From Variovorax paradoxus (GTDB taxonomy: Bacteria > Pseudomonadota > Gammaproteobacteria > Burkholderiales > Burkholderiaceae_C): DNA of 64,000 nucleotides. The stretch spans positions 682,001-746,000 of the forward strand of contig NZ_LR743508.1 in the NCBI RefSeq assembly GCF_902712855.1, in the 5' to 3' direction. Numbering within the stretch: the first letter of the stretch is position 1; each line of letters opens with the position of its first letter. The notes under the pieces are model-generated. The model searched no databases. It had not been told where the DNA came from and saw only the letters and a program-made list of their open reading frames with translations. Position numbers and translations under genes: made by a program. This document shows positions 9,374 to 18,362 of the stretch, piece by piece.

Positions 9374-9658
9374 TCAGGGAACTGACTTGCGCGCCGCGGG
9401 GCGGTGAGCCTTCTTGTCCGCCGCTCGATCCTGGAGACAGGGCTTGGCGTCGTCCCAGGCGACCGACTCGCCCGTGCGCCGCAGCGCTGCCCACCGCCTG
9501 TCGGCAAGCCGATGCAATTCCTCGTCCAACCCGCTGCGCTCGACCATCTCGGCAACCGCCTCTAGGATGAACGCGTGCGAAGACCTGCCCGACCTCGCGG
9601 CGGCGGCGGCGATGCGGGCTTTGAATTCATCCTCAAGGCGAATGGTCGTGGTCGACAT
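9374..9658 (-). CDS. Ribbon-helix-helix (CopG-type) antitoxin
   Basis: This 94-residue protein starts MSTTTIRLEDEFKARIAAAA and continues GRSSHAFILEAVAEMVE, the ribbon-helix-helix pattern of CopG/ParD-type antitoxins that dimerise on operator DNA. The C-terminal tail (about 45 residues, Arg/Ala-rich) would be the toxin-neutralising segment. The start is fixed by the RHH beta-strand. The downstream toxin gene is broken, so this is an orphan antitoxin that may persist as an autorepressor. Confidence 0.8.
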   Translation of the reverse strand: MSTTTIRLEDEFKARIAAAAARSGRSSHAFILEAVAEMVERSGLDEELHRLADRRWAALRRTGESVAWDDAKPCLQDRAADKKAHRPAARKSVP

Positions 9659-10626
9659 GTGGGGCGGGCGTAGTGCGTACGGAGGAAAAATGGGAGTGCA
9701 TCTGTCGCACGTCAGGCTTTCTGCTTTGGCGGTGGTGGGCGCGGGTTTAGTGCCGGCGTCGCACCGGCTTTTGTCGGCGACTTGCGTGCTGGCATGACGT
9801 TGCCCAAAACGCTTGACGCCCGTGAGATTCTTGTCGCCTTGATCACTCCCTTTGATGGGCGCAGCTCTGGAGCTGCGCTGTGCGGAAGCTTCAACATGAG
9901 CGTGTTCTCTGCGCCGATGGTGCTCGGGGGCGTGCGGACGCGGCCGGGCCACCTTTCGCTGGCGTGCATCGCTGTGCGGGAGCTGGACCACTCTGTGGTC
10001 GCTGGCAACCGGGCCGGGTCGATGGCTGATTGCGGTCTCGGCTGAAAAAGGCCTGCGGGTTTGTCGGCGCACTTTGATTTCCACTTTTTGGGTTTCGTCT
10101 GTTGGACGGTGGTTGCAGGCAGGTCGCACGCGAGGGCTGCCGCGGTCAATCAAGCTCGCTTGGCGTCGCAGCCCCATCAGTCCGGGCTTCGACTGCGGGA
10201 AATGGCCCCGTCGCCTCCTTTTGGCGGACTGCGCTGCTTGCTTCGGGCCAGATGGAGGGACAGTGTCGATCCGCGGCTGGAGCGTTCGTGTGCGATCGCA
10301 TGCTCTCTGCGGTCTTCCGTCGGCGCCGCGGTGTGGAGAGTCGATGCACGACGGCGCTGGAGCGCCGGGGCGCGTGCCCGTGCAGGTTTTTCGTTGTGGG
10401 CGGGGACGACGATGCCGATTATTCGAGCGGCCACGGCGTGCGGCGGCGGAGGACGAGTTGGCGGTGCTTCGGGGGCGAGCGGCGGTGCGGTGCAGTCGGC
10501 GGGTCTAGATCGCAGGGTATCGGCACGATTGCGGCATCGTGAGGGAGGGCACTTGGCACGAAGGCATGGGCGGCCGGCGACCTTTCCTCCAAGCCAACCG
10601 GTCGACCGCCGTCTCTGCGGGTCGCC
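9659..10626. other. Unassigned 970-bp stretch
   Basis: No gene can be supported. One minus-strand frame (9712-10149, 145 codons) is Lys/Pro/Ser-rich (for example QTKPKKWKSKCADK) and not obviously random, and a plus-strand frame at 9782-10045 is open too, but neither has a ribosome binding site or family motif. The part from 10170 to 10620 translates into Arg/Ser/Cys-rich nonsense in every frame. It could be a decayed element or an intergenic spacer. Confidence 0.4.
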
Positions 10627-11469
10627 CTACCGCCAGTCAAGCCATCTGCGTTCGGCCCTCGTGATCGCGGCCGACAGCAGCAGGCCGATCAGGCTGAGGA
10701 GCGCAACGCCTGCGAGCAGGCGGTCGACCTGGTAAAGGTTGCCAGCCGCGAGGATGAACGCGCCAATGCCTTCGTTCGAGCCAATCATCTCCGCAGTGAC
10801 CAGCAAAATGATGCCGATGGAGACAGACAGGCGGCATCCCGAAAGGATGCCTGGCAGCGCGGCGGGAAGGACCACCTTGCGCACGATGCTGGCGTTGTCC
10901 ACCTCGAAGCTCTGCGCCATGCGGATCAGGTTCTTGGACACGTTGTCGACAGCACCATACGTGCTGATCACGGTCGGAAAGAAGACGCCGAACGCGATGA
11001 TCATGATCTTTGACCACTCGCCGATGCCGAACCACACGATGAAGAGCGGCAGCAGTGCCACCTTAGGGATGGTGATGAGTGCGGAAACCAGCGGTACGCC
11101 GACCGAGCGCGCAGCCGAGTACAGGCCCAGCGCCAAGCCTGCCAGGATGCCTGCGCAGGCACCGCTCGACCACCCGATGCCCAGCCGGGTAAGAGAGGCG
11201 ATCAGATGGTTCCAAAGCACACCGGCAAACAGCAGTTTCCAAAGAATCTGAAGGATCACCCAGGGACTGGGAAGAAAAACGGGGTCGACCCAGCCCAGGC
11301 TGCTCGCCGCCTGCCAGGCCAGCACGATCAGGGCAATGCCCGCTGTGGAGACAACCGGCAGCCGGCGGGGCGCGAAGCCGCCGCCCCGGAAGGGAACGGG
11401 CCGGCGGGCCGGTTCCAGAACGAGAGATGAATCAGACAAGTTCGCGCTCCGCTTCCAGTGCGTCTTCAC
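10627..11469 (-). CDS. ABC transporter permease (SsuC/TauC type)
   Basis: The 280-residue inner-membrane permease has about six transmembrane segments and the EAA-type cytoplasmic loop seen as VVLPAALPGILSGCRLSVSI. It matches the nitrate/sulfonate/taurine (SsuC/TauC/NrtB) family. The reported start overlaps the ATPase gene by 38 bp; a TTG at 11439 (reading LSDSSLVLEP), with GGAGCG just upstream, overlaps it by only 8 bp and may be the true start. It is the third gene of a minus-strand operon: binding protein, ATPase, permease. The substrate is not evident. Confidence 0.9.
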   Translation of the reverse strand: MKTHWKRSANLSDSSLVLEPARRPVPFRGGGFAPRRLPVVSTAGIALIVLAWQAASSLGWVDPVFLPSPWVILQILWKLLFAGVLWNHLIASLTRLGIGWSSGACAGILAGLALGLYSAARSVGVPLVSALITIPKVALLPLFIVWFGIGEWSKIMIIAFGVFFPTVISTYGAVDNVSKNLIRMAQSFEVDNASIVRKVVLPAALPGILSGCRLSVSIGIILLVTAEMIGSNEGIGAFILAAGNLYQVDRLLAGVALLSLIGLLLSAAITRAERRWLDWR

Positions 11470-12193
11470 GCAGGAGATGCCAGATGTGGGCCGACTGCGC
11501 CTGCAGTTCGGGGCCGTCCGACCGTCGCTCCAGCAGCGGCGTGTCGATCGTGATGAGCGCCTTGACGGCCCCCGGGCGCCGCGAGAGCACCATCACCGTG
11601 TGACCCAGCCGGATCGCCTCGACAAGATTGTGGGTGACGTACACCCCCGTGAAGCCTTCCTTAGCCGAAAGCTGCGCGATGTCGATAAGCAGCAGTTCCC
11701 GTGTCTGGGCATCCAGTGCGGACAGCGGCTCGTCCATGATCAGGACAGCGGGCCGAACCACCATCGCGCGCGCGATGCCGACGCGTTGTCGCATGCCGCC
11801 CGACAGTTGCTTGGGCAGTGCGTCCGCGAATGCGCTCAAGTTGGTGCGGTGCAACGCATCGTCAACCAAGTCGCAGCGTTGCGCCTTGGTCAGGCCTTTG
11901 CGTTCGAGCGGGAATTCCACGTTGCCGCGCACCGTGCGCCAGGGCAACAGCGCGAAGTCCTGGAAGACGAAGGTCAGGGGATTGATGCAGCCTGGCGGCG
12001 TCGAGCCCATCAACTGCACCTGGCCGGCGTCGGGTGACTCCAGCCCGCCGATGATGCGCAGCAGGGTGGACTTGCCCGATCCAGAGGGGCCGACGATCGC
12101 GAGGATCCTGCCACTCGGCACGCTGACCGAGATGTTCGAGAGCACGGTGAGGTCGCCGTAGCTGTGGGAGACGTTGTCGATATCGAGTCGCAT
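11432..12193 (-). CDS. ABC transporter ATP-binding protein (SsuB/TauB type)
   Basis: The 253-residue nucleotide-binding subunit shows Walker A GPSGSGKSTLL, the Q-loop VFQDFALLPWRTV, signature LSGGMRQR, Walker B VLIMDEPLSALD and the switch His in YVTHNLVEAI. The Q-loop and ALLPW sequence are typical of SsuB/TauB/NrtD. It powers the permease encoded just downstream and overlaps that gene, implying translational coupling. The binding-protein gene lies 67 bp upstream. Confidence 0.93.
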   Translation of the reverse strand: MRLDIDNVSHSYGDLTVLSNISVSVPSGRILAIVGPSGSGKSTLLRIIGGLESPDAGQVQLMGSTPPGCINPLTFVFQDFALLPWRTVRGNVEFPLERKGLTKAQRCDLVDDALHRTNLSAFADALPKQLSGGMRQRVGIARAMVVRPAVLIMDEPLSALDAQTRELLLIDIAQLSAKEGFTGVYVTHNLVEAIRLGHTVMVLSRRPGAVKALITIDTPLLERRSDGPELQAQSAHIWHLLREDALEAERELV

Positions 12194-12260
12194 CGCAGTT
12201 CAGTGGAGATGTGCGGCCATGCACTGCCGCATGGGAAGAGGTCTGAGGAAGGAGCAGGAC

Positions 12261-13355
12261 TCAGCGGGAGAACGACAGGTCCATGATCTGGCCGGCTGCC
12301 ACCGCGTCGTCGATGAAGCCGCGCGCGCGGTACCAGTTCACCTGGCGCTGGACATCGTCCGGGTCGAGTGGTGCACCCGCTTCCACGTAGTACGCGCCCT
12401 TGCCCACCAGGTCGGCCACGCGATCGCTGGCGGGTTCGCTCGGCAGAATGTGTTGCCCGATCATGAGCGCGACCTCCTTGCGCCGCGCACCCGAGCCGAA
12501 GAACGCGTCGTTGTACAGTGCCGCGCCGCGCCGGTACGCCTTCACGAAGCGCGCCACCGATGCCCTTTGTTCCTGCAGCACGCGCGCGGACGCGAAAAGG
12601 GCGCCGAAGCGGTAGTTGCCTGCATCCGCAACCTGTGCGATGGCCTTGGCCTCGTGGTTGGCCGTGAGTTCCGCGGCGGCCTGCGGTGAGACGATCGCGC
12701 CATCGACCTGGCCCGTCTTCAGGGCGGCAACCATGTTGGACATGCTTTGCAACGGACGCAACGTGATGCGCTGGATGTCGAAGCGCTCGGCATCGGCGAA
12801 CAGGCCGAGTTCGTAGTGGAAGGAAGATCCAGTCTGGGTGATCGCGATGGAACGCCCCGGAAGATCCGCGGCCCGGCGCATGCCTCGCTCGTAGGCATTG
12901 TTCGACGCCATCAGCACGTCACCGGGGCGACCCTTGACGATCGCGGCCTGTCCCGCGATGACCTTGAGCGTTCCCTTGCCGGCGATGTTGAAGAAGCCTG
13001 CCGTCATGGCCGTCACGCCGAGGTCGACGTCGCCGGCGGTGACCGCCAGCGCGATCGGTTGCGCGGCGTCGAAGTAGCGGATCTGGACCGAGAGACCCTC
13101 GTCCTCGAAATAGCGCTCGTGCTGGGCCACGAACAGGGGGCCTGCCGATGCGAGCCTCAGCGCGCCCACTCTCAACAGCAGGGGCTCGGCCGCCGCGGCA
13201 TGCTGCGGCGCGACGCTCGCAGTGGCAAGCACCCAGGCCAGCGCACCGAGCCGCGCATTCGTGCGCAGGCGCCAGGACCATCCAGACCAAAAGGAAGTGT
13301 CGGGCGAGCGATCGGTGAGCGCGCGTCCTGCGCGCCATGGATGGAGATGTGGCAT
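12261..13355 (-). CDS. ABC transporter substrate-binding protein (NMT1/SsuA-like)
   Basis: The 364-residue periplasmic protein has a long basic N-terminus, a signal segment (ALAWVLATASVAPQHAAAA) and a mature NMT1/THI5-like fold, with LRVGALRLASAGPLFVAQHE and VTAGDVDLGVTAMTAGFFNI. These proteins capture sulfonates, taurine, nitrate, pyrimidine precursors or similar small ligands. MPHLHPWRAGR is used as start; an upstream Met at 13406 is possible. It is the first gene of the importer operon. No sulfonate monooxygenase is nearby, so the ligand stays open. Confidence 0.88.
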   Translation of the reverse strand: MPHLHPWRAGRALTDRSPDTSFWSGWSWRLRTNARLGALAWVLATASVAPQHAAAAEPLLLRVGALRLASAGPLFVAQHERYFEDEGLSVQIRYFDAAQPIALAVTAGDVDLGVTAMTAGFFNIAGKGTLKVIAGQAAIVKGRPGDVLMASNNAYERGMRRAADLPGRSIAITQTGSSFHYELGLFADAERFDIQRITLRPLQSMSNMVAALKTGQVDGAIVSPQAAAELTANHEAKAIAQVADAGNYRFGALFASARVLQEQRASVARFVKAYRRGAALYNDAFFGSGARRKEVALMIGQHILPSEPASDRVADLVGKGAYYVEAGAPLDPDDVQRQVNWYRARGFIDDAVAAGQIMDLSFSR

Positions 13356-14233
13356 GGGGTCCTTGTTGCGTGTCGGTGTCGCGTGTCGCAGCGAATCTGC
13401 ATGCACGGTCGGCCTGCCTGGATGGGTCCCGCAAGGGAGAGGCCGGTGGCCAACGGGAACGAAATTTAGGACTCGTGCACTTGACGGGCAACCGTTGCAC
13501 GCGGTGCAATCGCGGCGCCATCACCGTGGTCCCTGAATGGTGACCCGGACGCACATGGGCCCATCGGCCTTGCACGAACAGGTCGGCGCAGCAGCCGTTT
13601 CCCCCGACACCAAACCCATTCAACGCGAGCACAAGACCGGCTGCGGCGGGCGTCGTGTGGCCGTTGCTGTGGGTCGTATCGCGATGCTTGCCTCTCACAA
13701 AGCCAAACACGGTCCGGAACCGATGCATGGAGGCGCTCTCATGACGCCAGGTGCCGCGCGATGGGTGGCCTCAAAGCACGTCTTTCCAAGGCCTGCAGTT
13801 CTCGGCGAATGCACCTGACTGACAACGCCTGGCGGGTGAACAGCAAGGACATCCATTTCCGGGCGCGAGGCGCTGCGGTTGGCCGCGCATTCGGGGCAGT
13901 GAGGCCGAGGGATTCGAGGACGACAGTGAACGGATTCAAGCGTTCGGGCAGATGCACGACACCCGGGCCGAGTCGAGCGCCGCATCTGGGTCAGCGCACG
14001 TAGCAACGCTGTTCAGCGCCTGCAAGGTGCAGCGGCTGCCGTGCGGCGCTGAAAATTCCGGCGCGAGGCGAGAAGCCAATCATTTTTCGAGGCCGTCGGG
14101 TACAACCACGCGCGGTTGGGTCCATCACCGGCCCATGTCAGCCCGCTGCAGCCAGGGAAGAAAGGGCACTCCGATATCCCAACATGGCAGGGTAATTGGG
14201 GAGTTCAGAGGCAGGAAAAGTGCGGGAGCGGGG
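13356..14233. other. No gene recognised; upstream region of the ABC operon
   Basis: This 880-bp stretch should contain the promoter of the ABC importer operon near 13360-13520. Open frames (for example 13761-14003 plus and 13695-14006 minus) lack ribosome binding sites and family motifs. I see no convincing gene. Confidence 0.4.
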
Positions 14234-14446
14234 TCAGTCCTCATCGGGTCGCTCGAGCTCCGCGTACCCCAATGGCGTGATTCTCAGGACGGTACTTGTG
14301 CTCTTATCGTCGAATGGCTCCGACGGCACGATCGCCTCCAGCATCCCGGCAGCACGCAGAACGGAAACACTGCGCATATCCCCTGGTTGGCGAATCTCGA
14401 TTGGAAGAGGCAAGTGCGCGATCTTGCGCAAGAAATCTCTGGCCAT
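14234..14446 (-). CDS. Small winged-helix-like protein (family shared with 21734, 24231 and 28607)
   Basis: The 70-residue product, starting MARDFLRKIAHLPLPIEI and containing VLRAAGMLEAIVPSEP and VLRITPLGYAEL, follows a pattern seen in three other genes of this window: FL..L...PLP, then V..LRAAGLI.A, then V..(V/L)T..G...L. The pattern looks like a compact winged helix, in which the LRAAGLI part would be the second helix and VLRITPLG the wing. DNA binding is inference. It lies downstream of the Crp/Fnr gene on the same strand. It is the shortest member and has a short acidic C-terminus. Confidence 0.6.
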   Translation of the reverse strand: MARDFLRKIAHLPLPIEIRQPGDMRSVSVLRAAGMLEAIVPSEPFDDKSTSTVLRITPLGYAELERPDED

Positions 14447-14589
14447 TCACTTCGTACCCGGAAAGAGCGCTCTCACCTTCGCAGATGCGCGGGGGGCCTG
14501 TGAGCAGGGACGAAGCCTTCGAATCGCCCTTGCACCGGAAACTCGCTCGGCACACAGCGTCCCCGATGATTGCGCGGACTTCAGAGAGC

Positions 14590-14811
14590 TCATGCCCCGG
14601 GGCCGGCACCTTCTGGCGCGCCGGGTCCCAGCCCAGCGTGTCGACGGGCTTCGTTCGCAGCGGCATGCAGGCTGTCTGCCGTTTGAGCGGCAGCGTCAGG
14701 TGTCATCGTCACCGCCACGCCATCCGGACCGTCCAGGACGACCACGCCATCGATCGCCGTGGCCACGCCGGCGTCTTCGCGCGGTCTGAGCGAGGACCTG
14801 TTATCGGTCAT
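14590..14811 (-). CDS. Small hypothetical protein coupled to the Crp/Fnr gene
   Basis: The 73-residue product reads MTDNRSSLRPREDAGVATAI, then a short hydrophobic strand GVVVLDGPDGVAVTMTPDAA and a helix with a Gly/Pro-rich tail. I chose this ATG because GGAG lies six bases upstream and the ATG falls inside the last codons of the upstream regulator gene, an arrangement typical of translational coupling. Family unknown; close relatives are likely in related genomes. It is probably co-expressed with the regulator. Confidence 0.6.
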   Translation of the reverse strand: MTDNRSSLRPREDAGVATAIDGVVVLDGPDGVAVTMTPDAAAQTADSLHAAANEARRHAGLGPGAPEGAGPGA

Positions 14812-15556
14812 GAAAGTCTCCATTGTGTCCAACCGCCTGTGAGGCGACGTGGGGATTCAGATAGAGGTATCCGGGTTCGAACAACCCGGCTGTCACCAGC
14901 CCCTGGATGTCGAGGATCTGAACCTGCGATGAACGGAGTTGGCACAGTCCCATTTCCCGCAGATCGCGCAAGACGCGACTGACATGCACATTCGTCAAAC
15001 TGCACACCTCGCCGATGTCCGACTGTGTCATCGGCAGCGTGAATCCGTGAGCGCGAACTTGGCCGACCGCCAGCAGTCGGGCATGGGTCTCGCAGAGGAA
15101 ATGAGCGACCCGCTGCAGCGCCGTGAGGCTGGAAAGCCGATAGATCCACTGCCGATGCTGCGCGGCGTCGAGCATCGTGATGAACCAAAGGCGCTTGGCC
15201 AGTGCCGCATCGTCGACCAGGATCTTTTCCAACGATTCGTGCGTGAAAACCGCGACGCTCACGTCCGTCAGCGCGCCCACGTCGTGATCGAGTTGCTTCA
15301 AGGTGAAAGCGTGCAGGTCCACAAAGTCGCCGGGCACATGCACGGCCACCAAGTGTCGCTTGCCGTCGCGCGCGTCGACGTGTCGCGTCATGAAACCTTC
15401 CACAAGCAGCAAGCTCACCTGGATCGGCGTGTCCTGGCGAACCGCCGTTTCACCCGCGCGGAATGTCCGTACGTCAGCGATCGCTGTCTCCAGCCGGCCC
15501 CGTTCGGCGTCCGACAGTGGGGCGGCGCGGTTCAGAAGTACGGATCTGGTCAACAT
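14801..15556 (-). CDS. Crp/Fnr family transcriptional regulator
   Basis: This 251-residue protein has an N-terminal cyclic-nucleotide-binding-like beta barrel (VSLLLVEGFMTRHVDARDGK, VAVHVPGDFVDLHAF) and a C-terminal winged helix with the recognition part LPMTQSDIGEVCSLTNVHVSRVL (shown in pieces: TQSDIGEVCSLT, NVHVSRVLRDL). The Fe-S Cys cluster of true FNR is not seen, and the cAMP-binding phosphate cassette is degenerate, so the ligand is unknown. MLTRSVLLNRAAPL is taken as start. It is divergent from katE (180-bp spacer), so it may control the catalase. Confidence 0.9.
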   Translation of the reverse strand: MLTRSVLLNRAAPLSDAERGRLETAIADVRTFRAGETAVRQDTPIQVSLLLVEGFMTRHVDARDGKRHLVAVHVPGDFVDLHAFTLKQLDHDVGALTDVSVAVFTHESLEKILVDDAALAKRLWFITMLDAAQHRQWIYRLSSLTALQRVAHFLCETHARLLAVGQVRAHGFTLPMTQSDIGEVCSLTNVHVSRVLRDLREMGLCQLRSSQVQILDIQGLVTAGLFEPGYLYLNPHVASQAVGHNGDFHDR

Positions 15557-15735
15557 AGATGGGGCGAGGGCGCCATTGTGCGCCGTGTTTTTCGTTGCTG
15601 CATTAACCCAGATCAAGTTTGAACCTGAATTTGCAGCTCGCCGTGCAGAGGGATCGCGTCCTACAAAAAAACGCGTGCCACGGCTCGACCCTGCGAAGGG
15701 TTGGCTCTTTCTCTACCTCACGAAATACACCCATC

Positions 15736-18171
15736 ATGGCCAAGAAACCCACTGCTTCACCCGTTGCAAGCGCAGCCGAGATCGACGCGGCGCGCGCCGC
15801 AGCCCGCAACACCGACAGCGGACCCGCGGGTCCGGCGCCCGCGGCCGCGGGCAAGGGCGATGCGCCTGCTCAGAAGGCCATCGACACGCAGGCGCTTGCC
15901 GCCGGCATGCCCGCCAACGTCAACAAGCCGCTCGAGCATGGCGAGTCCAATGCGGCGTCGACACCTGCAGGCGTGACGGTGGCGCCGCCGTCGCACCTGC
16001 CGGGCGTGAGCACGCTGTCCGAGGCCAATCGGTCGGACAAGACGGGCGGCCCCGCGGCCGAGGCGGTGAACGCGACCATCGGCACGCTCGACCGCGTGCG
16101 CGTCGACTCGACCGGCCAGGTGCTCACGACCAACCAGGGCGTGCACATCGCAGACAACCAGAACTCGCTGAAGGCAGGCGCGCGCGGCCCGGCCCTGCTT
16201 GAGGACTTCATCCTGCGCGAGAAGATCACGCACTTCGACCACGAGCGCATTCCCGAGCGCATCGTGCATGCGCGCGGCTCGGGCGCGCACGGCTTCTTCG
16301 AGGCCTACGAGCCGCTCACGCAATACACCAGGGCCGCTCCCTTCAAGGAGGCCGGCAAGGTCACGCCGGTGTTCGTGCGCTTCTCCACCGTGGCCGGCGA
16401 GCGCGGCTCCAAGGACACCGCGCGCGACGTGCGCGGCTTCGCGGTGAAGTTCTACACCGACGAAGGCAACTGGGACCTCGTGGGCAACAACATGCCGGTG
16501 TTCTTCATCCAGGACGCGATGAAGTTCCCCGACCTCGTGCACGCGGTGAAGCCCGAACCGCACCACCAGATGCCGCAGGCTGCGAGCGCGCACGACACCT
16601 TCTGGGACTTCGTCTCGCTGATGCCCGAGTCGACCCACATGCTCATGTGGCAGATGTCCGACCGCGCCATTCCGCGCAGCTACCGCATGATGCAGGGCTT
16701 CGGCGTGCACACCTTCCGGCTGGTGAACGAGGCTGGCGAGAGCTTCCTGGTCAAGTTCCACTGGCAGCCGAAGCTCGGCACGCATTCGCTGGTGTGGGAA
16801 GAGGCGGTGAAGATCTCGGGCGCCGACCCGGACTTCCACCGGCGCGACCTCTGGGAGGCGATCGAGGCCGGCGAGTACCCCGAGTGGGAGCTGGGCCTGC
16901 AGATCTTCACCGAGGAGCAGGCCGAGCAGTTCAGCTTCGACATCCTCGACGCGACCAAGATCGTTCCCGAGGAACTGGTGCCGGTGCAGATCGTGGGCCG
17001 CATGGTGCTCAACCGCAACCCCGACAACTTCTTTGCCGAGACCGAGCAGGTGGCGTTCTGCACCGCGCACATCGTCCCCGGCCTGGACTTCACCAACGAC
17101 CCGCTGCTGGCCGGGCGCATCCACTCGTACGTGGACACGCAGATCAGCCGGCTCGGCGGCCCCAACTTCCACGAGCTGCCGATCAACGCGCCGATCGCGC
17201 AGGTGCACAACAACCAGCGCGACGGCATGCACCGCCAGGCGATCCATCGCGGCCGCGTGGCCTACGAGCCGAACTCGCTGGCCGGCGGCTGCCCGTTCCA
17301 GGCCGGTGCGGCACAGGGCTTCGCGAGCATCGCGCGGCGCCTGGACGCGAAGGAAAGCGCGGACAAGGTGCGCATCAAGCCCGAGAAATTTGCCGACCAC
17401 TACACGCAGGCGAGGCTGTTCTTCCAGAGCCAGACCGAGGTGGAGCAGGCGCACATCGGCAACGCGTTCCGTTTCGAGCTGTCCAAGGTCACCGTGCCCG
17501 CGATCCGCGAGCGCGTGGTGGCGAGCCTGCTGAACGCGGTGCCCGAACTGGCGCAACGCCTCGCACAGGACCTCGGCATGCAGCTGCCGGCGCCGATGCC
17601 CAAGGCGCTCGAAACGCCGGCCGCGCCGGAGGTCGAGCAGTCGCCCGCGCTGTCGCTCATGGCACGTCCCGGCGACGGCGGCATCCGCACGCGCAAGGTG
17701 GCGGTGCTCGTGGCCAACGGTGTGGAAGGCGCGTCGCTGCAGAAGCTGGTGTCGGCGCTGGTGGCCGCCGGCGCGGTACCCCGGCTCGTCGGCGCGCGGC
17801 TGGGAACCTGCGCAGGTGCGGGCGGTGAGAAGTTCGCCGTCGACGCAACGATGGAGAACTCGCCCGGCTTCCTGTTCGACGCGCTGGTGCTGCCGGACGG
17901 CGTGCCCGCGGTCGAGGCACTCGACGCCGACGCACACACGCTCGAGTTCCTGCGCGACCAGTACTGGCATTGCAAGACCATCCTGGCGCTGGGCGCGTCC
18001 GATGCGCTCCTGGCAGAGGCGCGGATACCGCTCACGATGCCCGATGGCTCGGCCGACCCTGGCCTGATCCTCGCCGATGCTGCCGGTGCCGACGATGCGA
18101 TCGAGTCGTTCATCGCGGCCATGGGCCAGCACCGTCACTTCGGGCGCGAGAACGATCCTCCCAAGGTCTGA
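15736..18171 (+). CDS. katE: Large-subunit catalase HPII
   Basis: This 811-residue large-subunit monofunctional haem catalase destroys hydrogen peroxide. The distal His lies in ERIVHARGSGAHGFFEAYE (about residue 178), the Asn in NWDLVGNNMPVFF, and the proximal haem Tyr in RIHSYVDTQISRL. The C-terminal 150 residues (VAVLVANGVEGASLQKL onward) form the flavodoxin/DJ-1-like domain that only large catalases carry. The N-terminus is a long Ala-rich arm (about 100 residues), as in KatE. The start MAKKPTASPV fits. It heads a stress gene group with the small coupled protein and glycosyltransferase downstream; regulation by the divergent Crp/Fnr protein is plausible. Confidence 0.95.
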   Translation: MAKKPTASPVASAAEIDAARAAARNTDSGPAGPAPAAAGKGDAPAQKAIDTQALAAGMPANVNKPLEHGESNAASTPAGVTVAPPSHLPGVSTLSEANRSDKTGGPAAEAVNATIGTLDRVRVDSTGQVLTTNQGVHIADNQNSLKAGARGPALLEDFILREKITHFDHERIPERIVHARGSGAHGFFEAYEPLTQYTRAAPFKEAGKVTPVFVRFSTVAGERGSKDTARDVRGFAVKFYTDEGNWDLVGNNMPVFFIQDAMKFPDLVHAVKPEPHHQMPQAASAHDTFWDFVSLMPESTHMLMWQMSDRAIPRSYRMMQGFGVHTFRLVNEAGESFLVKFHWQPKLGTHSLVWEEAVKISGADPDFHRRDLWEAIEAGEYPEWELGLQIFTEEQAEQFSFDILDATKIVPEELVPVQIVGRMVLNRNPDNFFAETEQVAFCTAHIVPGLDFTNDPLLAGRIHSYVDTQISRLGGPNFHELPINAPIAQVHNNQRDGMHRQAIHRGRVAYEPNSLAGGCPFQAGAAQGFASIARRLDAKESADKVRIKPEKFADHYTQARLFFQSQTEVEQAHIGNAFRFELSKVTVPAIRERVVASLLNAVPELAQRLAQDLGMQLPAPMPKALETPAAPEVEQSPALSLMARPGDGGIRTRKVAVLVANGVEGASLQKLVSALVAAGAVPRLVGARLGTCAGAGGEKFAVDATMENSPGFLFDALVLPDGVPAVEALDADAHTLEFLRDQYWHCKTILALGASDALLAEARIPLTMPDGSADPGLILADAAGADDAIESFIAAMGQHRHFGRENDPPKV

Positions 18172-18218
18172 TGGACGGTACCTCCGCTGTATGGGACGAG
18201 ACGGGAGAGGAGTCGTTG

Positions 18219-18362
18219 ATGAAGCAAGGCGCTGGTCAAACGCAAGTGTCACCGATCAACTTTGAGCGGGCACGTGCCGTGAGCCAGGACATCGCCGTGC
18301 CGCACAGCCATGGTCTTCGCGACCCAACCCCAACAAGCTATGCGGAGGAGGGCATCGCATGA
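18219..18362 (+). CDS. Small stress-associated protein (47 residues) coupled to a glycosyltransferase
   Basis: The product MKQGAGQTQVSPINFERARA... carries the motif Q(V/M)SP(I/V)N.E..RAV.QD, which is also the N-terminal motif of the DUF2934 protein at 56286-56636 (QMSPVNIEQNRAVGQD). A strong GGAGAGGAG lies upstream of the ATG. Its TGA overlaps the ATG of the glycosyltransferase gene (ATGA), implying translational coupling. An in-frame ATG at 18171, overlapping the katE stop, would add 16 residues. The function is unknown. Confidence 0.6.
   Translation: MKQGAGQTQVSPINFERARAVSQDIAVPHSHGLRDPTPTSYAEEGIA

Noticed and set aside
15757..18252. An 831-codon minus-strand frame opposite katE
   Set aside because: It is a high-GC antisense shadow of katE; His/Arg/Leu-rich without domains.
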